Made by a program: the position numbers and the translations under genes. Of a DNA stretch of 36,396 bases, positions 21,602-29,644 are shown piece by piece; position 1 is the first letter of the stretch, and each line of letters opens with the position of its first letter. Location of the stretch: the IMG/VR virus record IMGVR_UViG_3300045930_000120, positions 1 through 36,396 of that record; one strand, 5' to 3'. The notes under the pieces were generated by a model, which was given only the letters and a program-made list of their open reading frames with translations, was not told the origin of the DNA and searched no databases. The stretch is from a virus.

Positions 21602-21849
21602 CAGTCGTTGTCTTCCGCCTTCAACTGGCGGGTCTTGTAGGTCTTTTTCGGCTTCTCCTCAGCCGGCTCGCTCACCTCCTCGGCCGGTTCCTTTTTCGCC
21701 GCCTTCTTGGGCTTGTCCGGCGCTTTGCCAGCCCGCTTGGTGGCAAGCAGCGTCCTGGCATAGCGGTCGGAGATTTCGAACGTCTCGCCGGCCTTCACCA
21801 GCCTGCCGGCGATCTTCATGACCCTGTTGGCGATCAGCTGCACCACCAT
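21601..21849 (-). CDS. small Lys-rich protein between capsid and portal
   Basis: An 82-residue protein from ATG 21849 with AAGGA eight bases upstream; upstream in-frame sequence overlaps the capsid gene and is rejected. Residues 1-45 (MVVQLIANRVMKIAGRLVKA) look like a small folded unit. Residues 45-82 alternate Lys, Glu, Ala and Pro. Small genes of this kind are frequently found next to the portal in HK97-like phages; function unknown, possibly a minor capsid or scaffold-associated factor. Confidence 0.65.
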   Translation of the reverse strand: MVVQLIANRVMKIAGRLVKAGETFEISDRYARTLLATKRAGKAPDKPKKAAKKEPAEEVSEPAEEKPKKTYKTRQLKAEDND

Positions 21850-21867
21850 GGGAAACATCCTTTCGGG

Positions 21868-21904
21868 AAAAGGCCGGCCGCCACCGGGAACGTAAGCGGC
21901 CGGC
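21868..21904 (-). terminator. terminator-like hairpin after the capsid gene
   Basis: On the minus strand GCCGGCCGC (21904-21896) pairs perfectly with GCGGCCGGC (21881-21873), followed by C and TTTT. It lies 14 bases past the capsid stop, inside the operon. It is probably a partial terminator or a 3' processing barrier that keeps capsid message more abundant than portal message. Confidence 0.65.
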
Positions 21905-21917
21905 AGGCGAGGGAGGC

Positions 21918-23849
21918 TTATGCGACCGCGCCGGTGTAATCGACGCCGGTAAGATAGGCCACGGCCGTGTCCGCGATGCGCCTCCAGGTGATCCACCGCT
22001 CGGCCCGGATGCCGACGCAGTTGTTCTGCCAGAGGTTGAATGTCGCGACGCTCGGATCAGCCGGCGCATCGTTCAATTCCAGCGTTGCCTCACGCGAGAT
22101 CGAGATCGAAACACCGCCATCGTCGGCAACCATGATCTGGTTTGCGTCAATCACCGCCAGGATGCCGGCAGGCACAGCATTGGAGAGAACCACCGGAACG
22201 CCAAGCAGGGAACCTGCATCGGCACCGGTCGGATTCAGTCCAGCGAACTCAGCCTGGCCCAGCGGATTTTTCAGCATGCCGAGCTGCATGCCGATCTTCT
22301 TCGTCGTGATGAAGACAGGCGTTTCGAAGTCCGCTGCCGCGATCAACAGCGTCTGGATGTCGGCATTGGCATCCTCGGCACTGGTGCCGCCCGAAGGCGT
22401 GCCGGTGACGCCGTTCAGGATCGAGCCGGGCCGAACCCCGGCTGACGCCGCGATCGCCGGATCGATGAAATTCTGATCGAGGAATTTGGTAATCACCTTG
22501 ACCAGATTTGAACGAACCTCGGTCTCGGCGTTCGGTCGCGAAAACCGCACCAGTTCCTCGGACAGCACCACGATCCCGGCGACCTTGTTGACGCCGAGCG
22601 TGATCTCTCCGAACTTCATTTCGCCGACCGGCTTGGCCTTCGCCTCGCCGACCCACTTCACCAGGCTATCCTGCACAACGGTGACAAGCCGGGTGTTGAA
22701 CGGTACGGTTCTGAGACCGGGAATCCGCCCGATGATCGTCGCTGGCCGGATCAGGTCCAGCACTTCGTCAGCCATCGTCCGGTATTCGACCAGCGGCGCT
22801 GCCCAGTCAGCATCAGTGGTCGTGCCGACAGTAACCGCTGCCTTCAGCGCAAGTTCGACCTCCGGCGTTGAATCCTTCCACCGCTTGGCGATCTCGGCGG
22901 CGTGCATCACATTGCCTTCAGCGGCAGCGAACGCCATCACGTAGCGGGTGAACGCCGTGCCTTTTGGCAATACCTGTTTCAATTGCACCGCTGCACGGGG
23001 CCGCTCTTCCACCACTGTCGGTGCGCGGGTGCCAGTCGGAACCTGCTCGACCGCTTTTGCCTGGGTCCGATTGGTGGATTCCAGCGATTTCAGCCGATTG
23101 AGGTCAGCGTCGATCGCCTTGATTTCATCCTGCAGGGTGTCGAACTCTTCCTGCTCGGCCTCGTCGCTGGTGCGGCCTTCCTCGATGGTCTTGTTCATGA
23201 TTTCGTTCTGTCTTGCGGCCTTGGCGGCCCTTGTCGCCTCGAATGCGGCGATCTGGTCAGCGAGCGTTTTCATCGCTCCATTCCTTTCACGGTCGCCCGC
23301 AGCGCCGGGCAGGGTTTTGATTGCGCCCGAACCGCCGGGCTGGGAAAGGCGAACGACGTCGCGGCCTGTCGCGGCCCTGTCGATCGACCTGATCTGAGTT
23401 ATGGTGGCGTCGGCATTGGCCGGCACCGTTACTAGGGACAATTCCAGCACCTCGCTTTTGACGAAGCGCTGTGGTCCCCACGGCGCCTTGGCATCGATCG
23501 GCTCGGCCTCGAGGGCGCGAAAACCGATCGAGACACCTCTGATCAGCCCAGCCTTGATTTCGGCCCAAGCGGTGTCGATTCGCTCCTTCAGCGATGGCGG
23601 CTCCTCGACCCTGGCCAGCCGGGCTGAGAATTCGATGCCGTCCTTTGTCGCCCTGGAGAATTTCACCCGGCCGACCGGGCGATGACTGTCGTGCTGGTGC
23701 AACAATGGCAGATCTGCGGCTGCCGAAACGCCCAGCGGCTCGACGATATCGCCCATGCGGTCCGGCGTCGGCGTCGTCGCAATGCCGCAGATCTCGCGTT
23801 TTTCCTGGTCGATCGACTTGACGTCGAGCACCGAATAGGCCCGGTCCAT
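21918..23849 (-). CDS. fused prohead protease and major capsid protein (HK97 fold)
   Basis: A 643-residue protein. Residues 1-150 are the HK97-type prohead protease: IATTPTPDRMGDIVEP, then LPLLHQHDSHRPVGRV (candidate catalytic His51 or 53), RGVSIGF (Ser107) and LELSLVTVPANADA. Residues about 193-265 form a charged coiled coil, the delta/scaffold domain. The remainder is HK97-fold capsid (VPFNTRLVTVVQDSLVKWVG in the N-arm region, and LLGVPVVLSNAVPAG near the end). In most phages the protease and capsid are separate genes. Here an internal ATG at residue 193 with its own ribosome binding site could give the 451-residue capsid precursor alone. Confidence 0.93.
   Translation of the reverse strand: MDRAYSVLDVKSIDQEKREICGIATTPTPDRMGDIVEPLGVSAAADLPLLHQHDSHRPVGRVKFSRATKDGIEFSARLARVEEPPSLKERIDTAWAEIKAGLIRGVSIGFRALEAEPIDAKAPWGPQRFVKSEVLELSLVTVPANADATITQIRSIDRAATGRDVVRLSQPGGSGAIKTLPGAAGDRERNGAMKTLADQIAAFEATRAAKAARQNEIMNKTIEEGRTSDEAEQEEFDTLQDEIKAIDADLNRLKSLESTNRTQAKAVEQVPTGTRAPTVVEERPRAAVQLKQVLPKGTAFTRYVMAFAAAEGNVMHAAEIAKRWKDSTPEVELALKAAVTVGTTTDADWAAPLVEYRTMADEVLDLIRPATIIGRIPGLRTVPFNTRLVTVVQDSLVKWVGEAKAKPVGEMKFGEITLGVNKVAGIVVLSEELVRFSRPNAETEVRSNLVKVITKFLDQNFIDPAIAASAGVRPGSILNGVTGTPSGGTSAEDANADIQTLLIAAADFETPVFITTKKIGMQLGMLKNPLGQAEFAGLNPTGADAGSLLGVPVVLSNAVPAGILAVIDANQIMVADDGGVSISISREATLELNDAPADPSVATFNLWQNNCVGIRAERWITWRRIADTAVAYLTGVDYTGAVA
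23266..23288 (-). promoter_or_regulatory. internal ribosome binding site and start for capsid alone
   Basis: On the minus strand GAAAGGAA (23288-23281) and GGAG precede ATG 23273 (residue 193 of the fusion, MKTLADQIAAFE). This is where independent capsid precursors usually begin. AAGGA to ATG spacing is about eight bases. In-frame initiation here would yield capsid subunits in excess of protease-fusion chains. Confidence 0.65.
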
Positions 23850-25532
23850 CTATCCGCCTCCTGAAAAAACCACCTGATAGGTCGGCATACGCTTCGGCTC
23901 CGGATTGCGGGCCATCAGCATCACCGCGTTGAAGGCCGCCACCAGCGGGTCGATCTTGGCCTTGCCGGCCGTCTGCTTGGTGATCAGCACCGCATTGCCG
24001 CGCTGCTCGATCTTGGCGTTGCCGACGCACCACGCCATCAGCGGCTGCGCCGCATGCCAGAGCGTACCGTCCTTCAGTTTGCGCTCGGCGCCCTGGATGG
24101 CCGGCTGCAGCCGGTAGCCCTGGCCGATGCCCAGCATCTGGCCTTCGGAAATGCCGCGGCCGGCCAGCTCCTCGACCAGCTGCGCAATCCCCATCGGATC
24201 GACGCCGACGCCGCCCTTTTCCGGCAGCAGCCCGGCATCGCGAATCTTCTCCACGATGTCGGCCGCCTCGCGGATGTCCTGGGTATCGTCGCTGCAAATG
24301 GTGAGATCGCCAGCGGCGGCGAAATCTCTGAGCTGCCCGGAAATCACCTTGCGGCGTTCCAGTACATCCGGGTGCGCCCAGGCATGGCCCCAAAGAAGCC
24401 ATTCGCGGGTGGTCCTGTCGCGGCCGATAACGGCAAGCCCGAACAGGTCGTCCAGTCCGCCGCCATCGATCCCCACCACCGCGACATCGGACCTAGCGAT
24501 CAGCGAATCCAGCGTGATCGATTCGTCGCCGGCGTTCTCCCAGTAGGAAGCGCCGACCCAGGCGTCGCTGTAGAGCGCCAGCCCGATCTCGACGTTGAGG
24601 TGCTTCGAGCAATGCACCCGAAGCTCGGCCTCGCCGGCCACTTCCGCCTTGCGGAACTCGTCGGCCAGCCATTCCGAATCCACCGAAACGCCGAGGTTGG
24701 GGTTGGTGATGCGGACATTGGCCGGATCGAGGTAGGCGCCGGAAGCCACCATCTCCTCCGGGAATTCGTAGATCACCGGCAGCGACCGCTTGTCCTCTAT
24801 TCTGCCGTCGCGGACCTGGCGGAAGTAGGAAAGCTTCTGCCGGAACACGCCGGCCGGCGGTTCGTCGGACTGGGTGCTAAGATAGATCACGAACCCTTCC
24901 GGCCGCGACACCAGGCCGCCGACCACTTCCCTGAGCATCGAATCGGCGTCGGCCCGCTTGCCGAACAGCCACAGTTCGTCGATCAGCACGCCCGCCGCCT
25001 TCTTGCCGGTGACCGTGTCTTTATCCGCCGCCAAGACCTTCAGCGAAGCGCCGGTCACCCGGTGCTGGATGGTGCGGTAGTGGATGTTCGGCTTCAGAAG
25101 GTCAGACAGCACCGGGTCGGCGGTCACCATGTCCATCGCCGGCTTGAACGAGTTCTGCGCCACCTCCAGCGTCGGTGCCACGATCAGCAGCTCGGCCGAC
25201 TTGCGCCAGTTGCGGATGAGCGCAGTGAGCATGATCGCCGCGGCAATGGTGCTCTTCGAATTCTTCTTGCTGACCAGGAGAAAAAACTCCCGGATCAACC
25301 GGCGCCCGGTCTCGGCGTCATAGGCGCCGAAGATGGTGGCGGCGAAGTCCAGTACCCATGGCAGCGAGCACTCGCCGATCGGCGGCTCATGCGGCGCATC
25401 GACGATCTTCAGCGACCTGAACACGTCCATGGCAGCGGACGCCTGATCGGGAAAGATCGGCTCGCAGGGAATGATTTTGCGCCCGGCGAGAATGCGTTCG
25501 CGCCAGTCCGGACAGGCCGTGGTCCAGGTCAT
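23850..25532 (-). CDS. terL: terminase large subunit
   Basis: A 560-residue packaging motor and nuclease of HK97 type. The ATPase domain has a Walker A variant LLVSKKNSKST (about 85-95) and Walker B VLIDELW (about 182-188) and a STQSDEP coupling motif (about 218-224). The RNase H-like nuclease domain shows GIDGGGLDDLFGLAVIGRD (about 353-371), GVGVDPMGI further on, and KIDPLVAAFNAVMLM near the end with the last acidic residue. It starts at ATG 25532 overlapping TerS (ATGA), and its stop abuts the protease-capsid start. Full length. The type of genome end cannot be decided from the sequence alone. Confidence 0.97.
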   Translation of the reverse strand: MTWTTACPDWRERILAGRKIIPCEPIFPDQASAAMDVFRSLKIVDAPHEPPIGECSLPWVLDFAATIFGAYDAETGRRLIREFFLLVSKKNSKSTIAAAIMLTALIRNWRKSAELLIVAPTLEVAQNSFKPAMDMVTADPVLSDLLKPNIHYRTIQHRVTGASLKVLAADKDTVTGKKAAGVLIDELWLFGKRADADSMLREVVGGLVSRPEGFVIYLSTQSDEPPAGVFRQKLSYFRQVRDGRIEDKRSLPVIYEFPEEMVASGAYLDPANVRITNPNLGVSVDSEWLADEFRKAEVAGEAELRVHCSKHLNVEIGLALYSDAWVGASYWENAGDESITLDSLIARSDVAVVGIDGGGLDDLFGLAVIGRDRTTREWLLWGHAWAHPDVLERRKVISGQLRDFAAAGDLTICSDDTQDIREAADIVEKIRDAGLLPEKGGVGVDPMGIAQLVEELAGRGISEGQMLGIGQGYRLQPAIQGAERKLKDGTLWHAAQPLMAWCVGNAKIEQRGNAVLITKQTAGKAKIDPLVAAFNAVMLMARNPEPKRMPTYQVVFSGGG

Positions 25533-25810
25533 TGGACGTGCTGTGATCTCTCAGGAGCAGGCGGAACGGTGAACTGGGTGGCAGCCTCAATTGCTGCCTC
25601 CTTGCGCTCGGCTTGCTTGGTAGGTGCCTGGGCCGATGCTGGCCCTTCAATGGTGCGAAGCACATGCATTGCCATGGCGTCACGGCGGCGTGCTGTAACG
25701 GTCGAATCGTTGATCACATGCATCGCGTACTCAAGCGCGGTGTTGAAATGCGGCCTTTCCTCGAACTTGCGGGGCCGTCCACCAGGATTGGCAGTTTTTG
25801 CTTCAGTCAT
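25529..25810 (-). CDS. terminase small subunit-like protein
   Basis: A 93-residue protein with NPGGRPRKFEERPHFNTALE (about 8-27), a GRP-type N-terminus common to small terminase subunits. A helical middle (RRRDAMAMHVLRTI) and an Ala/Pro/Gln-rich tail follow. Its stop overlaps the TerL start as ATGA and it follows an HNH gene, the standard packaging order HNH-TerS-TerL. Shorter than most TerS proteins and without a visible HTH, so the call leans on context. Confidence 0.75.
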   Translation of the reverse strand: MTEAKTANPGGRPRKFEERPHFNTALEYAMHVINDSTVTARRRDAMAMHVLRTIEGPASAQAPTKQAERKEAAIEAATQFTVPPAPERSQHVQ

Positions 25811-25846
25811 TGGTCCGGATTTTTTGCGAATGGGCAGCGCGCCGGT

Positions 25847-26224
25847 CTAGCCGGGAGGGCCGTTTTGGGGCGAAACCCTCCCCCCCGCCATGCGTTCGGC
25901 CCGCTCCTCGCGCTGTTTGGCGCTATTGTGACATTCAGCACAAAGCGTTTGGAATGGACCAGACCAGAAGGCCTTGGCATTGCCTCGATGTGGCTTGATG
26001 TGATCACAGACCAACTGTGCGCTGGGTGTTACATGGCCGCAGCGCTGGCACCGGAAGCAGTCCCGCACCAACACCGACCAGCGTAGCTGTTGCCAACGGC
26101 TGGTCTTGTACCAGCGCCGCCAAGGCTGGGTATCATCCCGATAACGGGACTGCGCAGCCTCATCATTCGGCGCATAGCCGAGGATGGGCGGAAGGGTTGC
26201 GAGTTGTGGCTTGAGGTTCTGCAT
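25847..26224 (-). CDS. HNH endonuclease of the packaging module
   Basis: A 125-residue protein with RDCFRCQRCGHVTPSAQLVC, then DHIKPHRGNAKAFW and LCAECHNSAKQRE: two C-x-x-C pairs and the D-H...N...H core of HNH nucleases. In HK97-like phages the HNH gene beside the terminase (gp74 type) acts with TerL in cutting the genome. ATG 26224 (MQNLKPQLATLPP) begins the usual conserved N-terminus. An alternative GTG at 26266 has a better ribosome binding site (GGTGGGG, eight bases) but would place the upstream hairpin inside the coding region. Confidence 0.85.
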   Translation of the reverse strand: MQNLKPQLATLPPILGYAPNDEAAQSRYRDDTQPWRRWYKTSRWQQLRWSVLVRDCFRCQRCGHVTPSAQLVCDHIKPHRGNAKAFWSGPFQTLCAECHNSAKQREERAERMAGGRVSPQNGPPG

Positions 26225-26226
26225 AC

Positions 26227-26250
26227 AGAAAACCCGGCGCGTGGCCGGGT
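26227..26250 (-). terminator. hairpin with short T run before the packaging HNH gene
   Basis: On the minus strand ACCCGGC (26250-26244) pairs with GCCGGGT (26238-26232) around a five-base loop, followed by TTTTC. It fits a weak intrinsic terminator between the lysis block and the packaging block. If translation of the HNH begins at the alternative upstream GTG, the hairpin lies within its codons and ribosomes would override it. Confidence 0.5.
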
Positions 26251-26313
26251 AAGTGGTGGGCTTCACTAACAATTCCCCACCTAGAGTTTCATTGCTTCAA
26301 TCGGTTACCAATG

Positions 26314-26802
26314 TCAATGCGCTTTGTGGTAGAAGCCCCAGATCCAGGCTAGTTCATCCAGTGAATTGCGCAGATTGTCAGCCGCAGTCAGTCTGGCCCG
26401 TTTCACGGGAAACATCTCGGACAGTGCCCTGCCATAGCCGCACACTGCGACGAGCAGCATGTAATTGCGCAGACCAAGCTGTTCCCTGCAACGCTGCAGT
26501 TCTCTTGAGGCGTCAACGACCTCATCGGAAATTGACAGCACAGTGCGTACATCGACATGTTCAAAGGTCTGCTTTCGCCGCAATCCTGAACTTGTTTCCC
26601 AGACTCGACGGAAGCGACCGGCTGCAGCTTCTTGATGGGGTTTTAGGAATCCACGCACCGATAGCGATACGATAGCCGATTCTCTGGCGTTGACTGTCAC
26701 CTTGGTTTTCTTCGGATTGCCCGGTCCTTCCGCATGATCGGCAGTGAATAACGGATTATCGACCTCGACCGTCACCAATTCGACTTTCCGGTTCATCGTC
26801 AT
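26314..26802 (-). CDS. DUF6456-like protein
   Basis: A 162-residue protein (MTMNRK start at 26802, overlapping the previous stop as ATGA; 26796 is an alternative with GGGGAT seven bases upstream). ARESAIVSLSVRGFLKPHQE then AAGRFRRVWE (about 50-80), and ISDEVVDASRELQRCREQLG, LLVAVCGYGRALSEMF and LRNSLDELAWIWGF resemble the C-terminal domain called DUF6456, found in alphaproteobacterial chromosomal and phage proteins, sometimes with an HTH. No HTH part is seen here. It stands before packaging genes, where late regulators or small terminase helpers can occur. The family call is tentative. Confidence 0.55.
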   Translation of the reverse strand: MTMNRKVELVTVEVDNPLFTADHAEGPGNPKKTKVTVNARESAIVSLSVRGFLKPHQEAAAGRFRRVWETSSGLRRKQTFEHVDVRTVLSISDEVVDASRELQRCREQLGLRNYMLLVAVCGYGRALSEMFPVKRARLTAADNLRNSLDELAWIWGFYHKAH

Positions 26803-26903
26803 ATCCCCATGATCCATTCGAAGGCGATCCAGGCCAGCACCAGCGTGCAAAAGAACAGCCCCATCAGCAGCCAGAATTCCATGCCGTTCTTCTCGTCGCT
26901 CAT
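26799..26903 (-). CDS. 34-residue single-pass membrane peptide
   Basis: MSDEKNG is followed by a hydrophobic segment (FWLLMGLFFCTLVLAWIAF, about 10-28) and a short tail. Its ATG overlaps the endolysin stop (ATGA) and its own stop overlaps the next start (ATGA), so it is embedded in a translationally coupled chain and is almost certainly translated. Immediately downstream of a muralytic enzyme, a one-helix peptide could be a pinholin-like or antiholin-like lysis factor, but there is no sequence signature for that. Confidence 0.65.
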   Translation of the reverse strand: MSDEKNGMEFWLLMGLFFCTLVLAWIAFEWIMGI

Positions 26904-27613
26904 CCTGGCCTCGCGAGTATCAGTTCACCGTTCAGCGTCACCGAAACCCTTGCACCGGCCGATGCGGTGATCGCCACGTCCACCGTCTCAAACCCCGGCA
27001 CGATATCCGGCAGCTCCGGTTCTTCCGGCACTTCCGGTTTGGTCACCGGCTCGGAGGGCGGCGGGATCTCCGTCAGTTCGCGCGCCGCCTCGCAGGCCAG
27101 CCAGACAATATCGGGACCGATCAGCGCCTTGTTCAGCCCGTCGCCGGCATAGTAGCTCTGGCCACGCTCGACGATGCGATGGGCGCCCTTCATGCGGCTG
27201 GGCACCGGAAACGACGCCCATTCCTTGGCCAGGCCGATCATGAACGTGTCGGTCGACGTGCTGGCCGACACCCATGGGCGATATCCACGCCGGATCAGCA
27301 GCTCGTAGCCCAGCCGGTCCTGCATGGCGGCGTTGAAGATTTCCTGGCCGGAGAGTTCGCACCTGGCTTTCAGATCGCTCAGGGTTGCCCGCATGAACTG
27401 ATAGGCGCCACTTGCCGATGAACCAAAGTTCTTGGTGAAACCAAGCTGGTGATGCATCAACTCATCGATGGTCATCGCGGTGATGGGTTTCGTGAGTTTT
27501 CCTTGATTGTGGCCATAGATGACCTCATAGGCAGTTCCATCAGCCCGTCCCGTTTCCGTGACCCTGATGAGGCTCATGACCTCATGTGCCGGTGCCGGGA
27601 TCACGCCGCCCAT
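26900..27613 (-). CDS. endolysin, lambda R/GH104-like muralytic enzyme
   Basis: A protein of about 237 residues. The catalytic domain (about 10-150) begins HEVMSLIRVTETGRADGTAY with an early Glu in the position of the lambda R catalytic residue, then YEVIYGHNQGKL, SSASGAYQFM (the family's GRYQ element), and GLAKEWASFP. The C-terminal part (about 180-235) is Pro/Glu-rich and ends in a small beta unit (VDVAITASAGARVSVTLNGE). There is no signal peptide, so release needs a holin. ATG 27613 is used; GTG 27604 overlapping the previous stop as GTGA is an alternative. An upstream ATG (27667) would overlap the preceding gene by 67 bases. Confidence 0.8.
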   Translation of the reverse strand: MGGVIPAPAHEVMSLIRVTETGRADGTAYEVIYGHNQGKLTKPITAMTIDELMHHQLGFTKNFGSSASGAYQFMRATLSDLKARCELSGQEIFNAAMQDRLGYELLIRRGYRPWVSASTSTDTFMIGLAKEWASFPVPSRMKGAHRIVERGQSYYAGDGLNKALIGPDIVWLACEAARELTEIPPPSEPVTKPEVPEEPELPDIVPGFETVDVAITASAGARVSVTLNGELILARPG

Positions 27614-28914
27614 GACGACCCATCCCAATGCTTGACCGGCTTCTGCACCCATGCCGAGCCGTTCCACACCTTCACTGGCTTCTCAACCCACGCCGAGCCG
27701 TTCCAGACGCCGACGCCGGCCATGGCTGCGGTGGCGACGGAAACCGCTCCGACAGCCGCCGTCACGGCCTGGCCGGTGACGGGTACGGTGACAGCCTGCC
27801 TGGCGTCGACCGTGACGGCGCCCACCGAAGCCGCGACCTGCTGCCCGGTGACCGGTGCAATAGCGCCACCGATCGCGGTGACAGGACCGGCCGCAACGGC
27901 GGCGGATTGGCCAAGCACTGAAGCGGCAGCCTTGCCGGTGGCGGTAACAGCGCCGACTGATGTGACCGCTTCCTGGCCACTGACGGGAACGGAGACATCC
28001 ACCCTAGCGGTCGTCGAGACGGTGACGCTGCCCACCGAAGTCGTAACGCTTTGCCCGGCGGCCGAAACATTGGCCTTGGCGGCCACGGTGACGCTGCCTG
28101 CTGAGGCCGTAACCGCCTGGCCACCGACATCAACCGTAACATTCGCGCCAGCCGAGGGTGTATCGACGGTGACGCTGCCCACGGCTACGGCGACCGACTG
28201 GCTGGTGGCCGGCACCTGGATAGTTGAGGTGATTTCCTCGAAGGCGACAAACGCGAGCACGTTGTCGGATGTTGACGCCGTGCTGAGCGTTTCCCCGGTC
28301 AGCGTAGCAATCTTGCGACCGCCAATGCCGCCGATGTTCGTCGTGGCAGAACCGCCAGAAGTAAACTGCTGGCCGAACAGCACGGCGCTGCCGCCGGCCA
28401 TGGTCACGACCATGTTCGCGGCATTCTCATGCGCGCCAGCGCCGACGAAGAGATATTGTTTTGACGGCAGGCCGGAAATTGTCGCCGACGATCCGGCCGC
28501 ATCGCCCACACCCTGCGCGGTCGCTGCTACTTGTACGCTGTTAGTTGCATCCTTCGAGAAAGGCTGGGCAACCGCGCAACGGGCATAGTTTGTCGTCGTG
28601 TTGGTGATTGTGATCGTGTCGCTGGTCGCGAGTCCGGTCGTAAGAACCGAATACCAGATCGAAGCATGAGCGCCGGTCTGCGCGGCGCCCTGGCCATTCC
28701 TGTAACCATGCGCGAGCGTGTAGACATTGCCCCTGGAATCGGTAACGCCGGCGATATTGTCGGCGCCGGCGGCATCGGTAGTGCCTGCATTGTCGGACGC
28801 GACGACAATGACCATAAGGCGGCCGGCGCTCACCGCGCCCGTCGTCGTAATAACCAGGCTTGTGCTTGCCTTGGAGTTGGCCTGGCCGACAGCCGTCAGA
28901 ACACCAAATGCCAT
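27601..28914 (-). CDS. repeat-containing fibre/appendage protein
   Basis: A 437-residue protein with AGGTG before the ATG. Residues 1-225 are a Ser/Thr/Ala-rich beta domain. Residues about 230-390 contain seven tandem units of roughly 20 residues, each with a core like GQSVTTSVGSVTV (G-Q-x-V-x-x-S/A-V-G-x-V-T-V), suggesting a beta-solenoid or stacked sheet. The C-terminus holds three W-N/D-G-S-x-W units (VWNGSAWVEKPVK type), a known end motif of phage fibre proteins. It lies between structural genes and the endolysin. A receptor-binding or decoration role is likely. Confidence 0.75.
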   Translation of the reverse strand: MAFGVLTAVGQANSKASTSLVITTTGAVSAGRLMVIVVASDNAGTTDAAGADNIAGVTDSRGNVYTLAHGYRNGQGAAQTGAHASIWYSVLTTGLATSDTITITNTTTNYARCAVAQPFSKDATNSVQVAATAQGVGDAAGSSATISGLPSKQYLFVGAGAHENAANMVVTMAGGSAVLFGQQFTSGGSATTNIGGIGGRKIATLTGETLSTASTSDNVLAFVAFEEITSTIQVPATSQSVAVAVGSVTVDTPSAGANVTVDVGGQAVTASAGSVTVAAKANVSAAGQSVTTSVGSVTVSTTARVDVSVPVSGQEAVTSVGAVTATGKAAASVLGQSAAVAAGPVTAIGGAIAPVTGQQVAASVGAVTVDARQAVTVPVTGQAVTAAVGAVSVATAAMAGVGVWNGSAWVEKPVKVWNGSAWVQKPVKHWDGSSWAA

Positions 28915-28948
28915 AGCAGCACCTAATCAGGGCGACCTGCGCCGTGCA

Positions 28949-29401
28949 TCAGGCAATCCGGATAATCGCCTGGGTCGAGTTCGCCGGCGGAAACAGGATT
29001 GTAAAATCGCCCGAACTGCTCGACTTGTCGGCCAAAAAATCCAGCACCACCACTGCCGCGTCGGCGATCGGCGTCGTTAACGTATCGTTGTAAATCAGCG
29101 CGCCCCTTGCCGTGATGGTCGACGCCGACCAGGTGAGGTCGTCGAAGTCGGTCCATGCCGTGGTCGTGGTCAATGACGGCATCGACGCCGGTATCGTCAG
29201 CACCTTGCCGGTCGCCGTATAGGTGCCAGTGGCGCCATGCTCGCCGGACGACGTGTAGGCCGTGGTCGAGGCGTTGAGCGTGGCTGAATTCGTATACAGC
29301 GCCAGCTTGAAGGAATTGCCGCCCGAGGTGGAGAAATTCATCCTCCCGGCCAGCAGATCCTGCTTGAAGTTGGAGCAGACATAGTCCCCGGAAAAAGCCA
29401 T
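28949..29401 (-). CDS. virion-associated protein of unknown function
   Basis: A 150-residue protein with GAGGAG eight bases before the ATG. The N-terminus CSNFKQDLLAGRMNFSTSGG then NSFKLALYTNSATLNASTTA (about 9-48) is a pattern I associate with small structural proteins found in many phages of Gram-negative bacteria. The C-terminal half is beta-rich and ends FTILFPPANSTQAIIRIA. No enzyme motif. Its neighbours are fibre genes on both sides, so it is probably part of the adsorption apparatus or a decoration protein. Confidence 0.7.
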   Translation of the reverse strand: MAFSGDYVCSNFKQDLLAGRMNFSTSGGNSFKLALYTNSATLNASTTAYTSSGEHGATGTYTATGKVLTIPASMPSLTTTTAWTDFDDLTWSASTITARGALIYNDTLTTPIADAAVVVLDFLADKSSSSGDFTILFPPANSTQAIIRIA

Positions 29402-29413
29402 CTTTTGGTCTCC

Positions 29414-29644
29414 TCACTTCCGATAGGCGCGGTCGGACGCGATCGCCCGCCGAATGCCTTCGAGAACGATCACCAGCATCTGTTCGCGGAACGCCAGCGC
29501 CTGGTCGCGGATCGGCTGCGGCGCGTTGTCGCCGATCACGATCAGCCGCGAAACAATCCGCTCGGCGAAATATTCCGGCGAATGGCCGCCATTCGACGAG
29601 GTGACGACAGTGACGCTGCCGACGCTGATCGACGGGCCGCTCAT
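29414..29644 (-). CDS. small conserved-type structural-region protein
   Basis: A 76-residue protein whose ATG overlaps the upstream stop as ATGA. After a short Ser/Val strand region come GGHSPEYFAERIVSRLIVIG (about 19-38) and DQALAFREQMLVIVLEGIRR (about 47-66), two amphipathic helices. Similar small helical proteins with a G-H-S-P-E/D element occur beside tail fibre genes in phages and may act in assembly. The name is positional; the longer open frame upstream is shadow sequence. Confidence 0.65.
   Translation of the reverse strand: MSGPSISVGSVTVVTSSNGGHSPEYFAERIVSRLIVIGDNAPQPIRDQALAFREQMLVIVLEGIRRAIASDRAYRK

Noticed and set aside
24054-25850. 598-codon plus-strand open frame
   Set aside because: It is antisense to the terminase gene, whose Walker and nuclease motifs are intact; its residue composition (Arg, Gly, His, Ala) is typical of a GC-rich shadow frame.
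27601-28914. CRISPR-like or direct DNA repeats
   Set aside because: The periodicity is in the protein (about 20 residues) with diverged codons; there are no identical repeats with unique spacers.
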